Source of the DNA: Hamadaea sp013361475
GTDB taxonomy: Bacteria > Actinomycetota > Actinomycetes > Mycobacteriales > Micromonosporaceae
Length of the DNA stretch: 64,000 nucleotides
Direction: 5' to 3'
NCBI RefSeq assembly: GCF_040654195.1
Contig: NZ_JBFAHM010000009.1
Span: 344,120-408,119, forward strand
The position numbers and the translations under genes are program-made. Under the pieces are notes generated by a model. That model saw only the letters and a program-made list of their open reading frames with translations, did no database searches and had not been told where the DNA came from. Positions 12,001-17,062 of this stretch are shown piece after piece (the first letter of the stretch is position 1; each line of letters begins with the position of its first letter).

Positions 12001-13526
12001 ACGGCATCACAGGTGTCGTGGCCCGGTCGGAGCCGTCCGGGACGCTGGATCGGAAGCACTCCTTCACGACCTACGCCTTCATCGGCACCTTCCTCGACGT
12101 CAAGATCGGGCCGGTCAAGCAGTTCTACGTCTGGATCGGCGGACAGGGACTCGCGGTCAGCGGCAGCGAGGACTACGACAAGCTCATGTCGGACCTGCGC
12201 GACATCCGGGAGAACGCTGCCGCGGCGCGTACCGACGGCAAGCGCTTCGGCCGGATCCGGTCGGCGTTCCGTCTGCTGAAGGCCGTCAACCGCTATCGCA
12301 AGATCTTCCAGGGCGCCGGGATGGAGTTCCAGCCGTTCGTCCTGGAGGTCGGCTACTCGCACCGGTACGCGCCCTATATGGACGCGCCGGACCGGCTGGG
12401 CTGGGACACCGACAACGTCCACGGCGGCGACGACGGCTGGCAGGGGCCGTTCACCCAGGCCAACGACCGAGCCGGGATGCAGACCAATCCGAACGTCGCG
12501 ATCTTCGTCGGCGCGTTCTCCCCGCGCAAGCTCATCCGCTTTCTGCTGAAGCCGGTCAACCCCCGGGCGTACGCGCGCGGGTTCCGGCGGGTGCGGGCCT
12601 GGGTCCAGCGGCCCGGCCTCGACGAGGTTCTCGGCCTGACCGAGGCGGCCCCGATGGTGCCGTCGACTCTGCCGGGGTCGGTGCCCGGCATGCGGCTGCC
12701 GGACGCCCTCAACCGAGTCATCCGCGACCGCTACAAGGAGTTGGTGACTGCGCGGACGACCCGGTCGCTCACTGTCGCCGAGGCGAGCGAGCTGGGCGAT
12801 CTGGAACGCCTCGCGAGCGGCAATCGCCGCCTCTACCAGCTGTTCGAGCACGCTCGACGCCAGGCGCTCGGCCTCGGCCCGGTCCGCCGCCGCCCGAACC
12901 CGCCCGGCGGACCTCATCCCGGCGGGCAGGGACCGGGCAACCAGGGTCCCGGCAACCCGGGTCCCGGCAATCCGGGCGGCCCGACGGGTGGATCGCCGGC
13001 TCGTCCCGGCCCGCGGACGACCCCACCGAGCGGCTCCGGCGCGGCCGCCCGGCCACCGGCCCCGCAGCAAGCTCCAACTCAGCAGACACCGGCCCAGCCG
13101 CAGGCACCCGCCCAGCCGCAGGCACCCGCCCAGCAGCAGCCGCCCACCCGATCGGCGGCGGAGGAGGCGGCCCGCCGCCAGGCTTTGGGCATGGATCCCG
13201 CCACCGGCCGGTTCCGGCCGGCGGAGGCGGAGACGGCCCGCCGCGTCGAGGAGCTGCTCGGCATCGAACTCGAACGGTCGGCGAATCCCGACGTCGACTG
13301 GGTCGACCCGGCCACCGGCTTGACCTACGACGCCGTGGGGAACTTCGACGGCGCGTACTTCGACCGGCAATGGCCGAACCTGCAGACCAGGATCATCGAC
13401 CATTTGGCCAAGGCGGACCGTGTCCCCGTCGACGTCGCCCGGTTCACTCCGGCGCAGGTTGCTACAGTGCAGAAGTTCCTCGCCGACAACAATCTCGGCC
13501 CGCGCGCATTCCTGGTAGGTATCTGA
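1..13526 (+). CDS. Giant type VII-associated polymorphic toxin, 5' end outside window
   Basis: The frame is open from base 3 with no stop, so the true start lies before the window; 4,507 residues are visible (numbered here from base 3). Order: Ala/Gln-rich helix (1-60), Pro/Gly/Asp-rich linker with tandem P-x-G-T-G-P-like repeats (61-403), a second Ala-rich helix (~404-445), module 1 (492-2360), Pro/Gly linker, module 2 (2455-4287), a GPGN- and PQAPAQ-type linker, and a C-terminal tip of ~110 residues. Each module opens with a papain-like, glutamine-deamidase-type (Tox-PL) domain: Cys540/His624/Asp650 and Cys2503/His2588/Asp2614 (NC, A-H-x-Y-A-V-F and YYAD motifs). The rest of each module matches no family I recognise. 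The tip (DWVD, TYD, VPVDVARFTP, FLVG) resembles nuclease tips of contact-dependent toxins; that is inference. The convergent EccD-like operon suggests type VII export, but the N-terminal targeting region is not visible. Confidence 0.85.
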   Translation, partial: YGADSTQAREAAATAQQATRQAEIAQRGATQATAAAQQAATAATNAETAAQQARQNADRIPAPPDGAQPPGTQPDTDDSAAPAPGTDPDDTSTPPPDTDDSAAPPPGTNPDDASAPPPGSDSNGAPPAPPGTDPNGAPAAPPGTGPDGAPAAPPGTGPDGAPAAPPGTGPEGTPTGPDGTPAAPSAPVAPTAPTAPTGTGPDTAPTGTGPDNAPAAPTAPATPVAPTGAGPAAAPVAPTGTKPDGAPASDVDGQPAPADGDATPRTAGIPSTDANGDQPGSDGDQNDTTAPSRPTTPMGGAPVGGGRGTLNTTGTGPDSNGVPVGPGGPGDRRRAGKPDERGTTDPEDDAEANAKPESRPDTDDTAEPGTRPETDERGTSEPDPSADSDADTDTDETAQPDGKVSPRVTIAIARLVLDATAQAQLAAHQATRANALAQALASPDGQVQITGPTSLTLDPDTSSDDETPTPGLPPVGPNPLQGLIPDDSTAPGSQADVQRLLSMLGIGPGDVPPMHPHPASPWVGAVNDGGPTVPGRNDNCLPWVASTHSTHYGHPSVAAANRTGQGFSATVLTAWAAAPFTAGDRTRGFADVEERLRQQLPEDMDAGPMAFVAALDPLDSNVAHMYAVFARREPDPANPGETHVVFYYADNNSTTAEAGRPPVSPGTQLSSIVFDHTGAAVQPETALADDDALLDAVVAGRPNTSRVNELLSRLDTLLTTTGPPPVDLLDDIERRLTEMGLEPGGTPVRWARLGRLSAGSSAEQDALLALMQEPYWRVAYERAAGMPDHVAEGVTGDPNRSAARTVALAQAFATDPAPAYAGRPDTQAIDQVVALLTQAFGFQHPAEVTRSGNDLRITFDSIYHRSLRVEYAVLPPGQRVRLDWTGDQGFRLTVAHDADLTTPAARAELQVRLAREIARVRLGGLDFRADDASDQHMFGDVLQAYAAAGVADVQHVLMANRPAGQTGLSADVAAAVRLTQQARAETARVMTLLQEAARANPRAADAIVRLLAAEASWGDQLGSRLAPMLADLTLPTGSDRRAQRERTRILQLTAATAQLAAAGLAQEFRGRGRQDSALPAALTEAVNRARFVRTVAQAQLAQQNNELRGVLRPRDATFARNLVTAADRQRAEFTTELTTRLADATAARPEPQGIVLPPLAGDAARLDSSLQQTLRTAAPRLGFAEPSAEAVMLGRWGGALHAFGSQDATPSTAEVVNGARTVIRQTIADPTRVTVQDGDTGDARVLFQRTFTDPQGNRHTVAVTVHVQRSVNDRTAYVADVRVTPDTRTDHGRPMHGQPPHRVRSDTRLVPRRQVRDPADRVRTRRSAARDGAVNEATRQALRALGVTLVQHGNSTTYDLTWPNGDGPTRVRVTTGRVRGDAAAEVRPPRFGDPAWEIRIPSRGVTRTGMMLDVAEALGLALGLHQDREAGRVTGQRPHALARAARLAAVAHGLAAVGSPPTGTTWASSARRWSAEAHALVEDLRLRMDQPEYAERRAALDTLLTEAFGASVAAPVSTAVDQNGAAVADITDPAARRDAEAARRAAEVRGVGRTVTDILLGQQQPGMTSQTAVLGDLRTRGPALTGTDLADHVATALPGVVAERGLTQLGVRRDGDVTTTTVVHDGLAGGPVTVRVDVATLPTGVAADTRIDLTGRTVTVFLAEGLTADAATIHLVGEVTRSLETIGRIDERRTMPADPRRLPGQTREARQRIRAQSRENAKIRRRPVIPADVLGDHPLTRGMHNDVYGASPSDVALAAQIQHLAEDLATRRDPLELRNLMVLLHRAGVRDGQRHARLRRAVLAQLLPDTVADQVTNLLTVTGALARAIEAGLPPTLDSPSVTRSVGRRRFTVHLPVGVDSTGSLSTPPHQPLHPTVRRIAGRHANRLERHIAARRFKISRIGADAIANAETRLRSNALRTALWAPKYALARGWSLLTGKFRYQRPWRLVSLGTKSGIARVQLPDGSHRWVPYVQTSGSRGVNRLGAIRFSTFTPWADNRDPEKLPEHGPNIPPPRIPFIFTGSHWLDVIAAIIHHLPILKASAKNGSGIGTPFPFGNKDSETRPTTIRAVARLGDGVTGVVGMVGETDPAPELRQTHSSTAYIFTGTFIDVSIGPVRQFYVWIGGQGFAVTGSEDYRQLLERLKPFIESWRRHIAAGHKLRAAKAFARLLNEYRRIFSTDGAEFQPFVVEIGYGHRYTPWLTAPSITGHDVSDTHDNPKTPQVEHADDFHDPFTQANDRSGWQTNPNIAVYFGNFNPRSVLHGMGRFVRSWFHRPSLTETLGLDAARPALPATRTPAIAAAPDTRADVTTALTQRYADLLARQATGSLTVAETTELRSLETQASQDPTLAPLFGAVRRQQPPGSGPVGPTGPAGPAGPTGGQPVSPGPQGTPPVTPGTATTPPAASPATTGANPSSSAPSSTTPSSTTAPGATAQTMGADPAAALIANGQAAPGSQVDDQRLLQSLGVRPGEAAPVHPHPAGTWINASNDGGLTVPGRADNCLLWLSSVYHTYFGRPTVAASNLTGKGFLARLVETWTKRQFQAHPSGAQGLSQVEDQLREALGADAEAGPLAFVLAADPRDRTAAHAYAVFARREPDPANPGQTRVVFYYADHGSTAGDLNRPPIDPDAQIYSMIFDRTGTPIQPPAGAPTSGNRLKHALVAGRPNAPGAADLTSRIDTLLSATGTPPTAVLDDLERRLDEMGLAPGGTQRRWNRLARMTTGSTPDIDAFVTLMQEPEWRAAYVRATETPNDLAAALTGDPGDTAARRIALATIFATDPAPAYAGRTDQDAATLVTQLVGGDFRFEHATTATISGDDVHITFNEHTTRTVRVEYAVLPPGQQVRLDWNAGTRTFRLAIAHDLDVTSPEARVRVAREVGRILLGGPDFRSDHSGAQDMFLDVLQAYSYVGTADVAHVLTANRPLGLTGEAGDVAAAVRLVQRGRSDADRVMRVLLAAVAVDPAAAGTITRLTAAEATNGDVPGRQLARLVGDLDLPPGRGRRVDERRRQLGQLVAATLAVARADLDQALSGQIAENDLPGIVLAAVDHALFVRSYAQVRLAARGVSRESVLPSATAVFDAAFRTEAEDRRTAILADLTARAGNPDSIVVPQLAGSGGDLDLALQHALRSVAPTLGFAEPSREAAVLARWGPALHGLGGRGADPSTTDQVDAERDVVRRTVAEPDRVSVRDAAGGDAHVLFQRRFTDGDGRTRVVEVTVHVHRFLADRVAYVADVQVAADFRIDFGRPMSGSPPRRVLVRTLLTDRLHVEDPLDGLDVHSPYEALQANRRALFQTATALGVTVQQEGRSPNFLLTWPNGDGPVRITLETSPVGGSAIAEVRPPRPGSQTWTIRISPRRMSRSGLPLDLAEALGMALGRHRQFASGLATSQRPAAIAQAARLAAVATGLATAAPMPSANAAHSRTSRLSAEAHALIEGLGLRQDQPEHVVRRADLNQLLTELFGPAAAAHADILLSDVGGAIADLTDPAQRAYAEGARRSARSAERGRLITDILLDQHRPGLVTDTPVIGDLLSIGSPITGEALARRLFTGTRDILLGRALTVSAHRRTGRDTVVVVRHDGLTGPVTITVRADPLPAGTATHLRINPGDRSVVVTVAEGMTAENTLLHLTGALAQALETVARADHDRQTGPADLLGDHRLTRRLRPDTDGLSPIDMALVAQIERQTDLLVTDTRPPVLANLMILLHRAGVRDGQQHSGLRRRLLLQAVPPATASRLQNVLNLDSRLGPALQNMLPATIGVPTPTRSVGRRVFTVLRLPTLGLESSGSLSTPPHQPLQPTVRRIAGRRADRLERRIAARRFKISRMGADRVDALRSRRVAALARTVLWPVKFVRGRPWALLTGKARYQRPWRVFAFSNVTAYARLRLPDGSHAWVAYTKTTATRAVNRLGAIRFSTFTPWKDNGDPNHGHDNQYGPTGVPPGYLFPLTGQPIMDTIAHFLSYLPFVTVSAKDGSGIGTPLPFGNKDSETRPTTVRTLANLGDGITGVVARSEPSGTLDRKHSFTTYAFIGTFLDVKIGPVKQFYVWIGGQGLAVSGSEDYDKLMSDLRDIRENAAAARTDGKRFGRIRSAFRLLKAVNRYRKIFQGAGMEFQPFVLEVGYSHRYAPYMDAPDRLGWDTDNVHGGDDGWQGPFTQANDRAGMQTNPNVAIFVGAFSPRKLIRFLLKPVNPRAYARGFRRVRAWVQRPGLDEVLGLTEAAPMVPSTLPGSVPGMRLPDALNRVIRDRYKELVTARTTRSLTVAEASELGDLERLASGNRRLYQLFEHARRQALGLGPVRRRPNPPGGPHPGGQGPGNQGPGNPGPGNPGGPTGGSPARPGPRTTPPSGSGAAARPPAPQQAPTQQTPAQPQAPAQPQAPAQQQPPTRSAAEEAARRQALGMDPATGRFRPAEAETARRVEELLGIELERSANPDVDWVDPATGLTYDAVGNFDGAYFDRQWPNLQTRIIDHLAKADRVPVDVARFTPAQVATVQKFLADNNLGPRAFLVGI
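1476..7080 (+). repeat. Module 1 of the tandem intragenic duplication
   Basis: First copy of a ~1,870-codon module in the giant toxin. It starts at G-S-Q-A-D-V-Q-R-L-L and ends just before the GPVGPTGPAGP linker. The Cys codon (1620-1622), His (1872-1874) and Asp (1950-1952) of the papain-like domain have equivalents 5,889-5,892 bases downstream. Conservation is strongest in the last third, where segments such as STPPHQPLxPTVRRIAGR, RFKISRxGAD and FGNKDSETRPTT are almost identical between copies. This copy has an extra Arg-rich stretch (about 5090-5200) missing from module 2. Confidence 0.9.
7365..12861 (+). repeat. Module 2 of the tandem intragenic duplication
   Basis: Second copy of the module, starting at G-S-Q-V-D-D-Q-R-L-L, exactly 5,889 bases after the matching glycine of module 1. 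It keeps the papain-like Cys (7509-7511), His (7764-7766) and Asp (7842-7844). It is about 36 codons shorter than module 1, mainly through loss of an Arg-rich segment before the shared LLGDH/VLGDH motif. Synonymous and conservative changes are spread over its whole length, so the duplication is old and both copies appear to be under selection rather than a recent assembly artefact. Confidence 0.9.
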
Positions 13527-13834
13527 TGTCCGGGACCATCGAGGTCTCCCCGCAGCTCCGCTGGTCCGCGGCGGGCTGGCTGTTCGACTGGACCGTCGGC
13601 TACCTCGCCGACCATGTCGCCGACGCCGAGGTCGCCGCCGGGTTGCGGGAGATCGTCGACGAGAACCTCGGCTGGCTCGGCCTGGACGACTACGGCCCCG
13701 AAGCCCGTGCCGAGCTGATCGCGCTGTTGCGGGACAAGGTGGTCCCGGCGGCGGAGGCCGACCTTCCGAACACTGTGGACAACAAGCCCGCTGTGCTCGA
13801 TCTGCTCCGCGATCTCGCCGAGGCGACGCGCTAG
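13526..13834 (+). CDS. Candidate immunity protein for the giant toxin tip
   Basis: A 102-aa acidic, mostly helical protein (MSGTIEVSPQLRW...) whose ATG shares one base with the toxin stop (TGATG), which implies translational coupling. It ends four bases before the convergent transglutaminase-like gene. Size, acidity, position directly after the toxin tip and the overlap fit a cognate immunity protein of a polymorphic toxin. I recognise no named immunity family in it, so the role rests on context. The same frame stays open far upstream, antiparallel to nothing functional, so the start was set by the overlap with the toxin stop. Confidence 0.75.
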   Translation: MSGTIEVSPQLRWSAAGWLFDWTVGYLADHVADAEVAAGLREIVDENLGWLGLDDYGPEARAELIALLRDKVVPAAEADLPNTVDNKPAVLDLLRDLAEATR

Positions 13835-13838
13835 CCGC

Positions 13839-15926
13839 TCATCGCCACCACAGTGGACGCGGGTCGATCCACCAGAGTAGGCGCCGACGCCGGCTCGCCT
13901 TGCGGCGTACTCGGTGGATCAGATCCGCGGCCTGGGCGACGGCCGGTTCGGCGGCCAGGTCCTCGGCCGCCTCGGCGAACTCCGCGCGGTTCACCGCGCG
14001 TACGAGGTCGTCGCCCGGTTCCACGGCGACCGCGTCGCTGACCGCGGCCACGACTTCGGTCGCTGTCCAATGTGTTCTTATTGGTACGCCGCCCAGCCGA
14101 GCGCCGTCCCGAAGTTCGGCCCAGGCTCCGCGTACGCGGGCCGCGTCGTCCGCCCCGGCGAGCCGGAGCCGGGTGCGCCGGACTCGGAGCAGCGCCACGA
14201 CGGCGAAGGCGAGCGGGAAGAGTGCCGTCGTCCAGGCCAACCAGAGCCAGGATCCCGGTACGCCGCCCGGCGTTTCCGCCTCCGGCGTCATGACCTCCAC
14301 GTCGGGGGCGGCCGACGGGTCGTCGCCGCCGTCCGGGGTGTCCTCGGGTTCGGCCGACAACGACGGGCGCGGCGACGCCGTCGGGGCGGCCGTGCTGGTC
14401 ACAGGCGGCGCGGTGACGTCGATCGCGACCCAGCCGACCGGGTCCAGATAGATCTCCGGCCAGGCTCGGGCGTCGGCGGCGGTCACCGTCACCGGGCCGT
14501 TGCCCGTCGCGGCGCGGAATCCGACCACCACCCGGGCCGGGATGCCGAGCGCGCGGGCGAGGACGGCGTACGCGGTGGCGAACTGCTCGGAGGTGCCCCG
14601 GTCGTCGCCGGGCTGAGTCCCCGTGAGGAAGCGGACGATGCTCGGGTAGCCGCTGCCGCCCGGGGCCCGGGGATCGAAGCGGTACGTCGTCTTGAGCCAG
14701 CGGGCGAGCTTGAGCGCCTGGGCGTACGGCAGGCCGTCACCGGCCGCCGTCAACGCCAGTTCGGGGATGCGGCCGGTGTTGCCGGTGGGCAGTTCCCGGT
14801 ACCGGTCGTACTTGGCCGACCGGGGCAGTTGCGCCGTCGCCAGCTGCACCGGGGTCGGGACCGGGACGGCCGCGTCGACCGCGTACGCGAGACCGGGGCG
14901 CAGCCCGTCGGTGACCGCCACCGCACCGGATTCCTCGTCGACCGCGATCGCGACGCCCTCGACCCGGCGGAGCCCGTCCGGCACGGGCAGCCAGGTGCCG
15001 GTCAGCTCGGCGACGGTGATCTCGGCGTGCACCTCGTCGACCGCGACGGCCGGGTTGGGCGCGCCACCGCGGTCTCCCCCGGCGGCGCGGTAGGTCGTCG
15101 CGGGCAGCCAGCTCTTGCCGTCGAAGTCGCCCAGCACCGCCCAGCGCAGGGTCACCGGCCGATCGGCGGTGACCCGCAGCAGCGGTTGCTCCGGGTGTAC
15201 GCCCCAGCGCCCGACGAGGCTGAGCGGATGCGTCTGCGGCGGCGCCTGGACCGGCGCGATGACGTACGCCCGCAGGTCCGGCGGGGCCGCGGTGACCCCG
15301 CTCAGCAGCGGCGGGGCCAGGAGGAGGGTGCCACCGGCGAGCGCCACGGCGACCAGCGCCGCCGAGGCGAGCCGGAGCAGCCGCGGAACGGCTCTACGCG
15401 TATAAGCCGGAAGTGGACGGACCACCACGAGCAGGAGGGCGAGAGCGGCGATGAGCAGCGCGGTCCGGCGGTAGTTCGTCCCGGCCTGCGGTCCGGCGAG
15501 CACGAGCATCGCCGCTGCCAGCGCCACCAGCGGCAGCGCCGCCGCGCCAGGACGACGGCCGCGAGCCAGCGCGGACGCGGCCGAGACGGCGAGCCAGGTC
15601 GCGGCGACCGGCAGGATGAGGGTGTCCGCCCGGGCCGGCACGGGTGAGGCGCTGGTGAGCAGACGCGCGCCCGCATGGGTGACCGCGTCGGTGAGGTCGA
15701 GCGGACCCGGAAGCCAGCGGTTGAGTCCGATGAGGACGGCTACCAGGCCGACGGCCGCGATCGGCAGATGCCAGCGGCGGCTGGGAATCAGGCCGAGCAA
15801 CGCTGCCGCCAACGACGCGCCGGCGATCGCAAGCAGGGCTTCGCGTCCGTTGTAGAGACCGGCGATCTGCCCACCCGCCGCGGTGCCGGCGACCGCGAGC
15901 GCTAGCGCGAGGACGAGGCGTTCCAC
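13839..15926 (-). CDS. TgpA-like transglutaminase-fold membrane protein, active site lost
   Basis: About 695 aa. N-terminal block of several transmembrane helices (first ~200 residues), a large extracytoplasmic region with a transglutaminase-like core (~410-510), a Pro/Ser-rich linker, one further transmembrane segment (~570) and a cytoplasmic tail. The core keeps the family frame (SEQFA...LGIPARVVVGF, AWPEIYL, GWVAIDVT), but the Cys position is Ser446 (TCC, 14589-14591) and the His position is Arg487 (14466-14468), so peptidase or transglutaminase activity is unlikely. I chose GTG at 15926 because AGGA lies six bases upstream; an earlier start at 15983 would overlap DUF58 more. It follows DUF58 in the EccD-like operon, as is common in actinobacteria. 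Confidence 0.85.
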   Translation of the reverse strand: MERLVLALALAVAGTAAGGQIAGLYNGREALLAIAGASLAAALLGLIPSRRWHLPIAAVGLVAVLIGLNRWLPGPLDLTDAVTHAGARLLTSASPVPARADTLILPVAATWLAVSAASALARGRRPGAAALPLVALAAAMLVLAGPQAGTNYRRTALLIAALALLLVVVRPLPAYTRRAVPRLLRLASAALVAVALAGGTLLLAPPLLSGVTAAPPDLRAYVIAPVQAPPQTHPLSLVGRWGVHPEQPLLRVTADRPVTLRWAVLGDFDGKSWLPATTYRAAGGDRGGAPNPAVAVDEVHAEITVAELTGTWLPVPDGLRRVEGVAIAVDEESGAVAVTDGLRPGLAYAVDAAVPVPTPVQLATAQLPRSAKYDRYRELPTGNTGRIPELALTAAGDGLPYAQALKLARWLKTTYRFDPRAPGGSGYPSIVRFLTGTQPGDDRGTSEQFATAYAVLARALGIPARVVVGFRAATGNGPVTVTAADARAWPEIYLDPVGWVAIDVTAPPVTSTAAPTASPRPSLSAEPEDTPDGGDDPSAAPDVEVMTPEAETPGGVPGSWLWLAWTTALFPLAFAVVALLRVRRTRLRLAGADDAARVRGAWAELRDGARLGGVPIRTHWTATEVVAAVSDAVAVEPGDDLVRAVNRAEFAEAAEDLAAEPAVAQAADLIHRVRRKASRRRRLLWWIDPRPLWWR

Positions 15927-17062
15927 AACCGATCCTGCAGGGCGTTGACGAGATGGGCGGCGGCGGGGGCGAACACCGCCCACTTCGGCGGGTCGTCGGG
16001 AGTCGGGCCGACGACGGCGGCGGCGACGCTGCGATACCGCGCCGAGAGCGGCCCGAGCAGGGAGAGGTCGGCTTTCGTCCCGGTGATCAGGAGCACGGCG
16101 TCGCCTGCGGTATGCAGGGACAGGCGGGCCCGTAGCTCGCCGACGTCGCCGCCGCCGATGGTCAGCCGCGCCGCCGCGAGCTGGTCGAGGCCGGTCTGGG
16201 TCTGGCCGATCGGACGCTCTCCCCCGGTGCCGGAGGCGAACATCATCCGCAGGCTCAGCCCGCTATCCACAGTCGACACGACGACCGACGCGGCCACCTC
16301 CACCGCCTCCTCGAACGCGTCGGAGTCCGGATAGGACGCCAACCGGTCGTCGAGGACGAGTACCAGCCGGGCGACGGCGGCGTCGACGTGCGTCCGGACC
16401 ATGAGCGTGCCCGCCCGGGCCGACGTACGCCAATGGACATGCCGGAGGTCGTCGCCGGGAACGTATTCGCGCAGGGCGTGGAAGGTGATGCTGCCCGCGT
16501 CGACCAGTTCCCGTTCGCCTTCGATCTCGGCGGCGGAGCCGTTGGCGCCCCGGGTGAGCGGGTGCCAAGCCGGCCACACCGTAAACGTCTCGGCCGGACC
16601 GGCCGGGCGGGTCACCGACCAGAGCCCGAGCGGATCATCGCGCCCGACGGTGACCGGTCCGATCTGGAACACGCCCCGGCGGCCGGTGGGGAGCGAGAAG
16701 CTGACCCGGGCCGGGATGCCCGGCTTGGCGAGCACCGCTGCCCGGCCGGACGGCAGGTCGTCGCGGTCGCCGCCGACTTCGCGGACCGGATCGGCGAAGG
16801 TGAGCAACCGGCGGAACCGGCCGAGCACCACGACGTCGGCGGTGGCGACGGCCGGTTCCCCACGGCGTACGCGACGCGGCTCGACGAGCCGGTCGACGAC
16901 CACCCGGGGTGGGGACAATCCCCAGAGGGAGCTGAGGGCGAAGGCGGCCAGCCCCGCCGCCCCCAGCATCGCCATCTCCCGGTACGCCAGCAGCAGCCCG
17001 GCGGCGAGCAGGGCGGCGGAGCAGACGGCCGTCGTCAGCCCGCGCGCGGTCGGTCTGGTCAA
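15902..17062 (-). CDS. DUF58 membrane-anchored protein
   Basis: 386 aa. Two N-terminal hydrophobic helices (about residues 11-47) are followed by a beta-rich region and the DUF58 signature R-E-Y-V-P-G-D-D-L-R-H-V-H-W (about 197-212), with a von Willebrand A-like C-terminal region (LVLVLDDR). DUF58 proteins usually work with a MoxR-type AAA ATPase and a transglutaminase-like membrane protein; here the latter follows with a 25-base overlap, but no MoxR gene precedes it. The start is TTG, overlapping the stop of the fibronectin-III gene as TTGA, which argues for coupled translation. Its role in the secretion locus is not known. Confidence 0.85.
   Translation of the reverse strand: MTRPTARGLTTAVCSAALLAAGLLLAYREMAMLGAAGLAAFALSSLWGLSPPRVVVDRLVEPRRVRRGEPAVATADVVVLGRFRRLLTFADPVREVGGDRDDLPSGRAAVLAKPGIPARVSFSLPTGRRGVFQIGPVTVGRDDPLGLWSVTRPAGPAETFTVWPAWHPLTRGANGSAAEIEGERELVDAGSITFHALREYVPGDDLRHVHWRTSARAGTLMVRTHVDAAVARLVLVLDDRLASYPDSDAFEEAVEVAASVVVSTVDSGLSLRMMFASGTGGERPIGQTQTGLDQLAAARLTIGGGDVGELRARLSLHTAGDAVLLITGTKADLSLLGPLSARYRSVAAAVVGPTPDDPPKWAVFAPAAAHLVNALQDRLWNASSSR

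Noticed and set aside
8144..13525. A ~1,790-codon open frame on the + strand within the giant toxin gene
   Set aside because: It is out of frame with the duplicated module, has Arg/Gly-rich random composition typical of high-GC shadow frames, and no family match. Only its last 103 codons (13526-13834) are real, as the immunity gene.
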